NCBI GenBank assembly: GCA_947247005.1 | Contig: OX365949.1 | Location: forward strand, 7,202,001 to 7,266,000 | Direction: 5' to 3' | Length of the DNA: 64,000 nt | Origin: Spisula solida | Lineage: Eukaryota > Mollusca > Bivalvia > Venerida > Mactridae | Shown here: piece after piece, positions 1 through 13,700 of the stretch | Layout: every line of letters starts with the position of its first letter | Numbering within the stretch: position 1 is the stretch's first letter | Notes under the pieces: model-generated | The model's input: the letters and a program-made list of their open reading frames with translations, nothing else | The model's database searches: none | Told to the model about the DNA's origin: nothing | Program-made: the position numbers and the translations under genes

Positions 1-427
1 CTTATGAAACTTGGTCACAATGATCATCTCAACAACATCTAGGTGAAGTTTGATATTGGGTCATCCGGCATCAAAAACTAGGTCAATAGGTCAAATTATA
101 GAAAAACCTTGTGTAGTCACTCAAGGTCACAATTTCAACCTTATCTTTATGAAACTTGGTCAATGATCATCTCAACAAAACCTAGGTCAAGTTTGATATT
201 GGGTCATCATGGGTCAAAAACTAGGTCACAAGGTCAAATCATAGCAAAACCTTGTGTAGTCACTGGAGGTCACAATTAGACTTAATCTTTATGAAACTTG
301 GTCAACATGATATTCTCAATAAAATCTAGGTAAAGTGCGATATTGGGTCTAGAACTAGGTCAAACCACAGGGGCTTGCATGCACTACTACGACAGGTGAG
401 CGACCTAGGGCCTTTTGGGCCCTCTTC
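1..427 (+). mobile_element. Family A element, copy 1 (5' cut by window edge)
   Basis: Internal units of about 115-140 bp with the recurring phrases 'actaggtcactaggtcaaat', 'ccttgtgtagtcact' and 'atgaaacttggtcacaatgat', followed by the family's right end 'gacaggtgagcgacctaggg' and a gggcc hairpin. Non-coding. The same right end is seen at 3260, 4090, 18475 and 28080. Confidence 0.85.
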
Positions 428-437
428 AGTCTTGTTG

Positions 438-1130
438 TGACTTGTTATTTTACAAGTTGAACTTTTTAAGCCCTCATTGTGTTTCGTCTTGTGTATTTGC
501 ATTTTTTTGGGAACCTGTATGTCTTACGGCTGATTTTCGAGGTTGATTGATCATGTCAGATTAAGATTTTGTGTATCAGCATAAGCAATTAAAAAAAAAT
601 TAATCTCCCTTACATACTAGTTTATGAATTACATGTATAATAAATATTTTGTTGTGAAAGAAAACATAGGTATGTACATGTTTTAAGATTTGATCTTTTA
701 TTATTTTGACATGACATTTGTATAGTAAATTTATACTTTATTTACTTTGAATAGTTAAAAGTTAGTACTTAATCCTCCCAAAGGCTAACTGTTAGTCATA
801 TACCAGTTATTTAAAGTATTTCATATAAATATTTGCTGTGGATATATTTTCATACGGATGAACAGAACTTTGCACAAAAGTTTGTGAGTTTTGAAGTTGA
901 AGTAATTTAAAAGTTATAATTAACTTGCTTTTATGGTAAAGGTCTGCTTGATCTTTATGCCCTTATCAGTTAGCAGGTAAGTAAATCAGCTTTAAACATA
1001 TTCATGACAATGATATAAATCTTCTTGCAATGGATAATTAGGAGACATTTTGACTCTAAACATTTTGAGGCAAGTGAGAGTCCTGGAATGTTTCACTTGG
1101 TTAAATGAAAACTAAGAACAAGTTGACTGA
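438..1130. other. AT-rich flank upstream of SAMHD1, no recognised feature
   Basis: Unique-looking AT-rich sequence between a mobile-element end and the 57-bp array. A promoter or non-coding first exon of SAMHD1 might lie here, but no convincing TATA box, CpG cluster or splice donor could be chosen. Confidence 0.5.
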
Positions 1131-1133
1131 TAG

Positions 1134-1590
1134 TTGTTTTATACTCTGTTACAGATCTCAAACAAAACTCACACGATGGATCTCTCCAAGTTGTTTTATA
1201 CTCTGTTACAGATCTCAAACAAAACTCACACGATGGATCTCTCCAAGTTGTTTTATACTCTGTTACAGATCTCAAACAAATCTCACACAATGGATCTCTC
1301 CAAGTTGTTTTATACTCTGTTACAGATCTCAAACAAATCTCACACGATGGATCTCTCCAAGTTGTTTTATACTCTGTTACAGATCTCAAACAAATCTTAC
1401 ATGATGGATCTCTCCAAGTTGTTTTATACTCTGTTACAGATCTCAAACAAATCTCACACGATGGATCTCTCCAAGTTGTTTTATACTCTGTTACAGATCT
1501 CAAACAAATCTTACATGATGGATCTCTCCAAGTTGTTTTATACTCTGTTACAGATCTCAAACCAATCTCACATGATGGATCTCTCCAAAC
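1134..1590 (+). repeat. 57-bp minisatellite spanning SAMHD1 start codon and 3' splice site (8 units)
   Basis: Eight near-identical 57-bp units. Each contains a pyrimidine-rich stretch ending ttacag (AG before 1155, 1212, 1269, 1326, 1383, 1440, 1497, 1554), a 21-nt leader, then ATGGATCTCTCCAA. The ATGs are at 1176, 1233, 1290, 1347, 1404, 1461, 1518 and 1575. As 57 is a multiple of three, all ATGs share the SAMHD1 frame and the array stays open as a 19-residue repeat (MDLSKLFYTLLQISNKSHT type) back to an in-frame TAG at 1131. Only the last copy runs into unique coding sequence. Confidence 0.97.
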
Positions 1591-1797
1591 TTGATTCATT
1601 GCCGTTCTCATCACAAGAGTCGGATGGTTTCGATGTTGAACCACCACCAAAGCGGTTCTGTTCTGGATGTAACAATGTTAACACAGCAAGTAATGGCTGG
1701 AGGTCAAAGTCTCGTGGTTGGCAATCATGGGACGTTACAACAGTAGCAGCTAAACTTACTGACCAAGGGCTTGAGGATGTAGCACAGATCTTTATTG
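1575..1797 (+). CDS. SAMHD1: SAMHD1 exon 1 (N-terminus and first half of SAM domain)
   Basis: Codes residues 1-74 and one base of codon 75. It starts [11 protein letters not shown], has a PPPKR stretch (24-27) that could serve as a short nuclear signal, then the SAM-domain start around [14 protein letters not shown]. The donor is G|gtaagt at 1798. An acceptor-like ttacag ends at 1553, so the exon may begin at 1554 with a 21-nt leader. Confidence 0.85.
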
Positions 1798-4700
1798 GTA
1801 AGTTTCAGTGGGTGGCATGGTGGTCAAGTGGTAATACTCTTGACTAACGATCTAGAGGTCCCTGTTTCAAATCTCAGCTGTGACACTTTGTCATTTCTTA
1901 GACACACCTTTCAGTGAGAGATGAATTGTTAGGTAACACAGAGGTAGTCTCACATGTATTGGTGTTAGACACCCGGCACAAACCAAGGAGTTTGGAAATG
2001 GCTAGGGTATAGCACCCGGATTCCTTGTTCACACAAAGTGACAATAATTTCTGTTACTTCCCTCAAAGCCAGTCAGAGGCCAATTAGGCAGGGGAAAAAA
2101 CTGGATGACCATGCACTAATGACTGTTTCTTGCGTTAGTCAAATTAAACGAAAGAAATTAGTAAACTTGTGTCAAACAGATAATTATTATTTTATACTAT
2201 ATAAAAACAAACTTTGTAATAGTTTTCATGCAGACACCAAGACATTATATGACTGCTTGCAACCAAAGTTTGAATGTAATTCGCGTCGTCTATGGTATGC
2301 CGAAAAAGGCTTAAAAATAATATTGCAGTTCTCACAAGGTTACCGTTCCTACCACAATATTATGTCCCTCCCGAAATTATTTTATAGCTTGAAGTCTGAC
2401 TGCTTTCTTTTCCTAAACCACTCAGCGTCCTTGGTTTGCTGTTATTTCGTTTAAGGAAGTTTTATGTTTGCAATTTAAGTGCACTTACTGTTACAATATA
2501 CTTGAACTTTGAAACTTGCCATTGTCTAGGAATAGTATGTAAATCATTGTAAGTGCTTGACAGTTCACATTAAGGTCATCACTGCATATAATGACCCTAC
2601 AGGCCTTACACAAAGATATCTATATCTAGTTGTCTATACATGTTCCAATTCAGTAATTGATAAATTATGAAGTGGTATTATATTAAAGTATTTGTAGATC
2701 TGTAGATTGTTACCATATTTTAGCTCACCTGTCACAAAGTGATAGAGTGAGCTTTTGTGATCACTCTTCGTCATTCGTCGGTCCGTTCGTCAACAATTGG
2801 GTCAAAAACTAGGTCACAAGGTCAAATCATAGAAAATCCCTTTGTAGTCACTTGAGGTCATAATTTTGACCTAATCTATATGAAATTTGGTCACAATGAT
2901 CATCTCAGGAAGATCTAGGTCAAGATTTATATTGGGCCATCCAGGGTCAAAAACTAGGTCACTAGGTCAAATCATAGAAAAACCTTGTGTAGTCACTAGA
3001 GGTCACCATTTTAGCCTCATCTTTATGAATCTATGTCCCAATGATCATTTTAGCGCAATTTAGGTCAAGTTTGATATGGGTCATCCTGGGTAAAAAACTA
3101 GGTCACTAGATCAAATCATAGGAAATCCTTGTGTAATCACTAGAGGTCACCATTTTAGCCTCATCTTTATGAAACTTGGTCGCAATAATTATCTCAACAA
3201 AATGTAGGTCAAGTGTGAGGTCACTAGGTCAAATCACAGGGCTTGCATGCACTACGACGACAGGTGAGCGACCTAGGGCCCTTTGTGCCCTCTTGTTATC
3301 TCTATGTTACTAAAAAGGCTGAGTGTAACATTCTTCATTCTCGTTTACCAGAGTATTCTTCACCAGCATGGGAACTTGACTAACCAATGATGTATGAGGA
3401 TGAGCATTCTTTTGCAAAACAATAAAAATTGGAAGGTTGCATTACCAGAAATGAGAATAATTGTCTTACTGTTAAATTTCTACTTTTTAGCTCACCTGTC
3501 ACAAAGTGACAGAGTGAGCTTTTGTGATCACTCTTCGTCCGTCGTCCGTCCGTCAACAATTGGCTTGTGTAGACACTAGAGGTCACAATTTTAGCCTAAT
3601 CTTTATGAAACTTGGTCACAATGATCATGTCAACAAAATCTAGGCCAAGTTTGATATTGGGTCATCTGGGGTCAAAAACTAGGTCACTAGGTCAAATCAT
3701 AGAAAAACCTTGTGTAGTCACTAGAGGTCACAATTTTGGTCTAATCTTAGGAAACTCGGTCACAATAATCATATCAACAAAATCTATGCCAAGTTCGATA
3801 TTGGGTCATCGGGGGTCAAAAACTAGGTCACAAGGTCAAATAATAGAAGAACCTTGTGTAGTCACTAGAGGTCACAGTTTTGGCCTGATCTTTACGAAAC
3901 TTGGTCACAATGATCATCTCAACAAAATCTAGGTCAAGTTCAATATTGGTTTATCTGGGTCAAAAACTAGGTCATTAGGTCAAATCAAATGAAAACCTTG
4001 TGTAGTCATTAGAGGTCACAATATTTGCTCAATCTGTATGAAACTTTGTCACAATGATCATCTCACCAAAATCTAGGTCAAGTTAGTCAGATGAGCGACC
4101 TAGGGCCCTTTGGGCCTTCTTGTTATGATTTCTGACAGCTAAAACTAGGTATTGAAGCCGATTAACTGTTGAGACTGGGTCATTCAGCTACTACCGCATT
4201 CTACTTTTCGACAGCTTAGATTTGGGTAGATCTTTACTTTTTTATTTGGGCATTGTGCGTTGTATGTGTTTTATGTTTTCTGTGCTAGGTTGGTTCAGTT
4301 TGGCATTGTGCCTTTTATGTCTTTAATGTTTTCTGTGCTCGACTGGTGAAGTTTAGAGCTGCCTTCCTTGTCTGACTTAATATTATCTTTTGGCCTAACT
4401 CAGATGATATAAATCTATTAACAGAACAAGAAATACAAGGTTCAGTGCTACCAATGTTGACAGAGGACCATCTGGAAAAATATGGAATAAGGTTTGTATT
4501 ATATACTATATTTAGATAAATGCCCACTTTATTATACTGGTCTAGATTTCTTGACAGTTTATGGCTGAAGTTCTATATCTGAAAATACATGGATGATTAC
4601 ACACTCATGCATGTAGTACTTCATGTGATCTATACAGAACTTGAGACAAAGTAGGAAAATTGTATTTTGGGAACTTGATATAACCAGGGTTGTCAATATT

Positions 4701-7700
4701 CCTGATTTATCTGGAATTCCGGATTTATCTATCCTGAAAGAGCTATGATTTCTGACCGAATTAAAAGTTATTTGATGAAAATATCTCAATACAAACTGAG
4801 TACCAATTGATATATTTTATCCACGATGTCTCGAGTTTGTAGCCATGTATTTGTTTTATATCAATTTTCCCAACCTTTACCATATGTCAAATGAACTATA
4901 ATTATATATGTAGGATGGCCCGATGATTGGTTTTAATTATTTTTATTTGCAGATAGACCTCATTTACCCTTGGGCAATAATGATAATGTGGAATAATTAA
5001 ACACAAGAATAGTGCTTGCTCAATTGGTCTCATTTATGTTATAACTGACTTTAATGAACAACAAAGTCTAACCAGTTTAGTTTACTGAATTCTTTTTAAG
5101 TTTCGAAAGGTGATTTCCCAGCAACTACTTGACTGACTGCATTTTAACTTGATATGATTGTACCAGTATATATATGTTCAGTGTTTCGAAATGACCTCAT
5201 CTGAAGCAACTTTCATGTATCAGACTTGCAACTCAAAAACCAATGAAAACATTAGGATATTAAAATACAATTTTCTCTTTTACAGCAAACTTGGGAAGAA
5301 GCTGGCTGTGTTGAAATTTATTGAAGATGTTACTGGCGATTGGAACGTAAATGATGAACCAAGAAAGGTAACATGTACATGTATTGTAGTGTATAACGTT
5401 TTGGAGCATATACTGTGAACTCAGGCCCCGATCTCCCGAAGCATCTCAAGTAGAAATCTTATCTCAAAATGAGATTTTGCCAAAATCAGAGTACACATTT
5501 GAGATAATGCTTTTGTGGTGCCAATTTTGAGTTCAGCCTCCCATGGAAACTATCATTAAAATAAATACAGGGCTCGACACTAACACTGGTCCGAGACCAG
5601 TGAAAATCCAGAAGGACCAGTGAAAATTCTGGAGGACCAGTAACTGTCCTATTTACAAATTGGGCGCTTTTGCCCTGTCTGACCAGTGGCCAAAATAGTT
5701 AGTGTCTAGGCCTGTAAATGCCAATATTTTAGATGAGATTTAGCTCACATTATGATGCTTAGGGAGATTGGGGCCTGTTGCATTATTTAAGACTCAGTAA
5801 AACCTCTGGTTCTTATGTGTGCCGATGTAATTCATCATACTTGGGACCTAGATTTAAAGTCTCATCCTCAAGTCTTTCAGTAAATTTAGAGTTGTAACAG
5901 TGAGCGATACTAGCGATGCCAGGTTAACTAATCTTGCCATACACCACTTGACTACAATAAATTAGCAGACAGTGTCATTGTGAAATCAATAAATTCATAT
6001 GGCTTGAATTCAGGGTTTTGAGTGAACCAAATACATGTAGCCTTGTTTTTCTATATTTTCCCTAGAATTGTGATTTTTTACTTAGAATGAGAAGGTTGTA
6101 AGTACCATTTCAATATTTAAGAAAACAAGAAAAACTGTCTGCAAACTACTCTTTACTTACGGAAAAACAAGCTTTTCATGAAAGTATGCTCATCAGCACC
6201 TTGAGATGCAGATTTCAAATATGTATTCGTACTTACGACCTTCTCATTCTAAGCCAGCGCTACAATGTTTGTATTGTATGAACAAGAACCAGTTTACCAT
6301 ATACATGTTTGTGACAAGAAGTTGAACTAATAATTGAGGTAATTTTTATTTCAGGTTTTCAACGACCCCATACATGGTCACATAGATTTACATAACCTGT
6401 GTGTTAAGATTATTGACACGCCACAGTTTCAACGACTTAGATTTATAAAACAACTAGGCACTTGTTACTTTGTATACCCTGGAGCTACAAATAACAGATT
6501 TGAACATTCACTTGGGTAATTATGATGTTTGTTAACCTAGCTTAGTGCTGTGTAACGCTTTCCACAGAGGTAATCCATGCCCACTATATTTCCTTGAACA
6601 GGATATAACTTAATAAACAGGAGGTCCGTTTGACTTGGAAATAGGGGGTTGACTCTTGAAATTTAAAAAAAACAAACATTTTTACCCTCATGATTTGAAG
6701 GGTCATTTTCTCATCTTAGGTATTTTGCCTATAAATTGGTAAAATTTAGTCAAAAGTATCAAAATGATCCTTCAGATTCAGAAGCTAGTGGCTCCCTTGA
6801 TAATTGTGCTTGGTAGAGCTTTACTTACGCAGCAGATTCCTGGTAGTTTTAAATTGAGCATTTACTCCATATACACTTACTACCGGGTAGTTCATATTTA
6901 TTTATCCTGATTATGACTCTTATTTGATTGTGTGCATCAAGCTCCATACATGTTTGAAAATTATTGGCATTTTAATTCAACAAGATTTGATGTAACTTGG
7001 CAAGAATGTTAACCATTATAAAACAGTCATACAAAGATATCAGGTCAATTCTCAATGGTCAAGGTCACTGTTAAATTTTCAAGTCAATTAACTGCTATAA
7101 TTTGGCTTGTCCAGACCATAACTTTGTCATCTGTTGTTGGATTTAATCTATATAAACATTGTGGGAACCAAGGTGTGTCTGAATTACACACTCATGATTT
7201 AATAACTATACATACAAACTTGTGACTGTGCTTTATTTTACGATAAAACACAGGTACATTATTTCTTAAATAAATCAAATTATTCCACATTGCACATGAT
7301 TGTCACTTGTAGTGTATGTTACCTGGCTGGAAAGCTTGTACGTGCTATCAAGACTCGACAACCTGAACTCAATATCACTGATTCTGATGTATTATGTGTG
7401 GAGATTGCTGGTTTATGTCATGATCTTGGTGAGTTGGTAGTTTATCTATTTATCAATATGAAGTTCTTGAAAATGCAAAATAAAACAGCCATGCTCCTCT
7501 TTGAAAGAAACACACAGAATCTCATCATGCTGTATAAGTGGTGAAATATTGGTGAATTTACAAAGTTGCTTAACATTTCCTCTAGCATAAATTCTGGCTC
7601 ACAACAACACTACAAAGAAATATGAAAATTTGCTAATATTTTCTCACACTAAATATGTGAAACTATTTTACCAACTAAAGTATTCATTTAAAAATACAGT

Positions 7701-10700
7701 AATTCAGCAATTTACAGAGAATCTGTAAATCTTGCCATTTACATACTGGTTATTTTGTTTGTGGAATTTATAATTAATTAATATTTTTAAGTGTATGTTG
7801 TATCTACATAACATGAATCATTGAATGTGCTGCCTTACTGTTCTAATATGTTCTTATACTTCAGGTCATGGACCGTTCTCTCATCTGTTTGATGGAAAAT
7901 TTATACCTAAAATGTGTCCTGGAACTAAATGGAGAGTAGGTTTCATTTCTTCTGTTTGTCTGCTTGTTCATTTATTTGTTTGTACCATTGTGTGAGGGTT
8001 CATAGGCCACTTTTAAAGGACAGCTACTGTCCAAGACATTCATGTAAGCCAACTAGTATGTCCGGCAACTAGGTAGTTAAATTATCAACAAAGATTTATT
8101 AGAGTTTTATAACGAAAAGCCTAAAACATATACATGTATCTTTCATAATGGGGAAAGGGCTGAATCTTAGTTCCAAATACCAGCAGCTTAAAAATGGTGG
8201 AATTTTCTGGACATTATCCTGACACTGGACTTACCTGTCCTAGAACTACCCTAATGTGTTCTGAATGCTAGACTTGTGTGCCAATTTACCTGTTCCAAAT
8301 TTGAAATAACCAAACAAGGATCAAACAAACAAGCTATTTCTAAGGTGTGCATGTTGAATAAGTGCATTTTGTAAAACATTCACTAAAATGGTTCCCCTAC
8401 TGAGATAATCATACAGTTTTCCACTGCCTAGGGTGGACCTTTGTTCCTAAGACAGAATGATGTTCTTACTACTAGGCCCCTTAAAAAATTAGGATCAGAG
8501 ATCAAATTGAGAGTTTAGTTCAAGCAAATTTTATTCAAAGATTTTTTACGATTTACAATTATGCATCACATACTAACTTCAATATACAAATTCTGAATTT
8601 GGGTGGGATCAAAAGATAGAATCTTGTTATAATTTCATATGGGATGGTAGGGCAAACTGGACTACCAGAAAACATCTTTTTTGTAGCTAAATGATACAAT
8701 ATTTCTTATTTCTATTTGTCTAGCATGAAGAGGCTTCGAGAAAGATGTTCCATTACATGTTAGAGGAGAATAATCTACGTGAAGAGTTTGAGAAAGCTGG
8801 ACTGACTCATCAAGATATTAACTTTATAGAAGAACAAGTGGCTGGTCCTAAAAGAGAAAGTAATGCCAAGGTATGAATATACATGTAGTCAAATTCATTC
8901 TTAACCAGGGGTCCTACATATCCAGATTTGCAGGTAAAGAAAGAAAAAATTTCTGCAGAAAGTATTGGCTTACAGTAATTATACCCCCAGATACATAGTA
9001 TATGGGGGCTATATTGGAGTCATGCTTGAGGATGGTTGGTTGGTCTGTTGGTTGGTTGGTCTGTTGGTTGGTTGTTCCGTATAATTTTGTCCGCGCTATT
9101 TCTCTGTAACCATTGGTCGGATTTCATCAAAACTTTGCATGATTGATCAGTACCAAGTCTAGTTGTGCATATCGTCAGCATAAGCCGGTCAGATAAATTT
9201 TAAGGGAGTTATGGCCCTTTGTTTTTTTACACTTAAAAATTTTGTCCGCGCTTTTTCTCTGTTACCAATAGTTGGATTTCAATGAAACTTTTCATGAATG
9301 ATCAGTACCAAGTCTAGTTGTGCATATCCTCGGCACACGTTGCTCGGATAAATTTTAAGGGAGTTATGGCCCTTTGTTTTTTTACACTTATAAATTTTGT
9401 CTGCGCTATTTCTCTGTTACCATTGGTTGGATTTCAATGAAACTTTGCATGAATGATCAGTACCAAGTCTAGTTGTGCATATCCTCGGCACACATTGGTC
9501 GGATAAATTTTAAGGGAGTAATGGCCCTTTATTTTTTTTACACTTATAAATTTTGTCTGCGCTAGTTCTCTGTTATTAATGGTCGGATTTCAACGAAACT
9601 TTGCATGAATGGTCAGTACTAAGTCTAGTTGTGCATATCCTCGACTATCATAAATAGGATTAATTTTAAGGGAGTTATGGCCCTTTGTTTTATTACACTT
9701 ATGAATTTTTCCTTTGTTAAAATTGGTTTGATTTCAATGAACGTTTGCATCAATGTTCATTGCTAAGTCTAGTTGTTTGTCAGACCACATTTAAGTGACT
9801 TTGTCAAGCAGTTTCTGGGGATATTCATCACATTCAGTGATATTTCTTGTTTAGCTTGGTTTGACTAAGTTTGAAGTTCATATGCTGAATTTTAACAATA
9901 GAACAATGTTTAAAACAGAGTTTGTGTGTAGGGATGTGTGCTTATAACACCCAAAACAGGCTTTTGCCCTATTTACAGGAGTGGGCATTATGCCTCAGTA
10001 GGACCCCTGTAAACACAGGTAGATGCTAGCACAGGTTCATATATGCACACAGTCAAACCAGTCTGCAAAGACTATGCATTAGAACAGCAAAAATGGTCGT
10101 TGTTGCCCCGTTGTCTCCCTTAACTGTTAAATACATGTATCATTCAAAATTGTCTGATTAGAAGGGTGGCATGGTGGTCGAGTGGATAACGCACTTGACT
10201 ACTGATCGAGAGGTCCCTGGTTCGAATCTCGGCCGGGACACTTGGTCATTTATGAAACGCTTTTCAGTGTTTCCCACCCAACTAGAGATGAACTGGTTGG
10301 AAACCCAGTGGTAGTCACGTGTGTATCGGTGCTATACACTGAGCATGTTAAAGAACCAAGGAGTCTATTTGGAACGAGCTATGGTAACGCACTCGGATTC
10401 CTTGTATCACAACTGTTTCTCTTCTACTCGATGTCCCTTCAGCAAAAACACAGGACCCCATTGGAAAGAATTGCTTGCACTTTCATGGGTTATCCTTGAC
10501 CGAAAGGCCTAAATAATTACATACATACATACATACAGAAATAAAATTGGTGATCTTTGAAATACTTTTGTAATACTGGTCTTTGTGCATCACCCTAAGT
10601 GTGTTCCACTGGAAATAATGCTGTGTTTTATTTTCAATGAGGAAATTTCCGTTTTAGTACCTCGCTTAAACCAGGACAAAACAACTTATTACAAATTAGA

Positions 10701-13700
10701 AGCAGTAACTTTAAGAGATTTCTCTGTGCATTGTTTGTCATGGGCTATCATCAAGACACAATGCACATCAAAATGTTTTTAAAAATTTTTTAAAATCATT
10801 GTATAATGCATGTAATATTTTACAGGAATGGGGATATGAAGGCCGACCTAGAAGTAAAAGTTTCCTGTATGAGGTCAGTTTGTTTCTCTTTTTAGCTCGT
10901 CTAAATTTTTCATTGGTTTCTGGCAGTATGTTGGTGCCTTTATTTTGCAAAAATAATCCACTAGTGAATTCCTACAAATAATGCATAGATAGTAATCACT
11001 TTCATCCTGCTTCCTTTATTTATTCTCGCCACAACTCTTTTCAGCAAGATTTTGATGGACTTTGGAGAAATTTAATTACCTCCCTTAAGCAAAAAAATGC
11101 TTTCAATACTTCTTAAATATCAATGTATGGTCATCAAATTGTGAAGTTTGTGCCGAAACCAAGCTTAAACTGAGTTACGGATCCTTTTTGAAGACACAAT
11201 TTTCGTTGAATTACCAGGTCACATACGTTTATCTGTCCCCCAGATTATTACCGTAAGCTTTTTTATGCTCATCTCAATTGAGTATGCAACTTGATAAGCC
11301 CCTAGAAAGTCCAACAATTAAATAATCGTTACGATACCAGAGAATATTACTCTGCTCTCCATGTAATACAAAAGTTTCAGTAAATTATGGGACATTTTAC
11401 TGTTGAGTACAAAATTGAGTTTAGCGTGAAAAAGCTTTATAATCGTGGGGTCTGATCTTTACTATTGCTTTAGTCTATTTATTGTATGAATCTCTTGATT
11501 TAGATTGTTGCTAACAAGAGGAATGGAATTGACGTGGACAAGTGGGATTATTTTGCACGAGATTGTCACATGCTCGGCATCAAGAATAATTTTGATCATC
11601 ATAGATGCTTCCATTTTGCTCGAGTTCTCGAAGTGGAAGGGCAGTTACAAATTTGCTCTCGGGATAAGGTAATGCCCACATTGCTCATACTTGACTGTGT
11701 TGGACTGTGTATCTTGGTCTCCTAGATGTGTTCGCTTATATCAGAGAATTATTTATGTATAGCATTTAGTTTATTAAATGTTTTATTTAAGAAATAAAAA
11801 TCTGTTCGCGTATTTTGTCGGTGAATAAAACATGGGCAGGAGTTCGGATGCGGAAAAATGACATTTAACATAATTCCACGCTGAAATTGAGTGGCTTATT
11901 AGCTGGTACAATTACCTCCCTCGTTAATGAAAACGACCTTCGTACTTTTCTGAAAGAAATAACACATTTTAAACATTGAAACGATTTTAATAACACGAGT
12001 ATAGGGTAGCTATTTAATGAATAGAAAAATATAAATGAATTGATTATCAGAAGTTTTTATGAAACTCAGTTTCGAGATTATATTGGAGTTTCTAAAAATA
12101 GATGCCTCATAACTGTAACACTGGATACCCGTGCATCTTGCCTTGTCATCACGCTTCGTTGAAGATTTACTATAAATTTACGTTCATTCATTCATAAATA
12201 TGTCACGTGATACGGGGCGTAAATAGTAACAGCCAATTTGATACCATGTTTTATGGGGGTAATAAAACATGGCCAGCACTGCTCTATATTTAATGGATTA
12301 ATCTGCAGATCGTGTTAGAATATGGGATAAGAAACCTAAGCGAGTGGGTTTCTCATGTTTACACCATTAACGTCTTTTATTTCATATGTTTATTGTGTTC
12401 CTTCATACTGCAAAATGCTTTTAAATTATTAATTTGCGAGGCATGTGTCCATGAGACTTTAGACCAAACAAATATGATAGATATTTTCTCTTGTTGTTAT
12501 CTACAGGAAGTGGGCAATTTATATGATATGTTTCACACCAGGAGCACATTACACCGTAGAGCTTACCAACATAAAACTGCAAATATTATAGATACCATGT
12601 AAGTATATACAATGTACATATTCCATTTAATATTAATACTACAGGGATAATAATGTTTTGTAACAAGCACATTGGGAGGGCAGTAGAATACCAGACTCCG
12701 GATCCAAAAGTTGAGGGTTCCAATCATGACCTTCACAATCCTTCTAAGAGACACAAATACTGGTTAATACAGTCAGAACTCGATACAACGACGCTGTTCG
12801 TTTCCAAGAAAAATGTCGTTGTAACGAATATGTCAGTATACTGAATTGATACAAAGAGAATTTTAATACTTTTGTCCCCAAATATGATGTCACTCTAATG
12901 AATTTGTCAGTATATCGGGTGTCGTTATATCGAGTCCTGACTGTATTACAAGAAGCTGTCACCCAGAGTGACCTATACAAGTGTGAGTTCACTTGGTTTG
13001 CAATTCATTTAAAAAGAAACAAGTTATCATGTTGAAGTATTAATAAGGGTCAAAGGGTAACAAGGTACCTACGCTGTAACAACACTGCTATTGTACAAAA
13101 ATGTTACAGGGAAATTTTCAAATTGCTAACAATTGATGTCTTTTGTACAATTAAGGAATGTTTTTATGCCCCCGTATTGACAAATAGGGAGGCATATAGT
13201 GATTCACCTGTTCGTCCGTGTCCGTCCGGTTAACCCAAATTGACCGTTTCTTCTAGCATTAATATGGCTTGCTACAAAGTTTTCATACTTGCATAGATGT
13301 TGTATTTGAACGTTCTCCACACACCTATATCACCTAACCTCATTTTGAACTTCACATTGACCTAATTTTGGACTTAGACTTATTAACAGGGTTCCCACGG
13401 TCAGGAAAAAGTCAGGGAAAACATAATTTTTTCAAGGTCAGGGAAAAGTCAGGGTATTTTAAAATTAGTCAGGGAAATCTGAAAATTTAGCAAAAGTCAG
13501 GAAAAAGTCAGAGAATTCTATATTTTAGCTGGCCAATTCCTATGTAGAAAAAGACAAAAAGTGAGAAAAAATATTTATGCCAATCATCAGCCCTAGAAGT
13601 ACTAACTTAAACTTTATGTTCCATTTAAAGTTAATTTAGCTTCCTTTTCTCTATTTTTATTGCGATATTTTACCAGAACAAAAAGATGCTTCGGTGCGCT

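Noticed and set aside
1093..1650. 185-codon minus-strand ORF
   Set aside because: Antisense shadow of the 57-bp array in SAMHD1 exon 1; the period is a multiple of three.
2038..2454. 138-codon plus-strand ORF
   Set aside because: Starts inside a SINE tail, has no splice signals fitting SAMHD1 phases and no recognisable domain.
10164..10240. Possible tRNA gene (boxes A and B present)
   Set aside because: The acceptor and anticodon arms do not form a complete cloverleaf and the sequence continues into a SINE body with an (acat)n tail.
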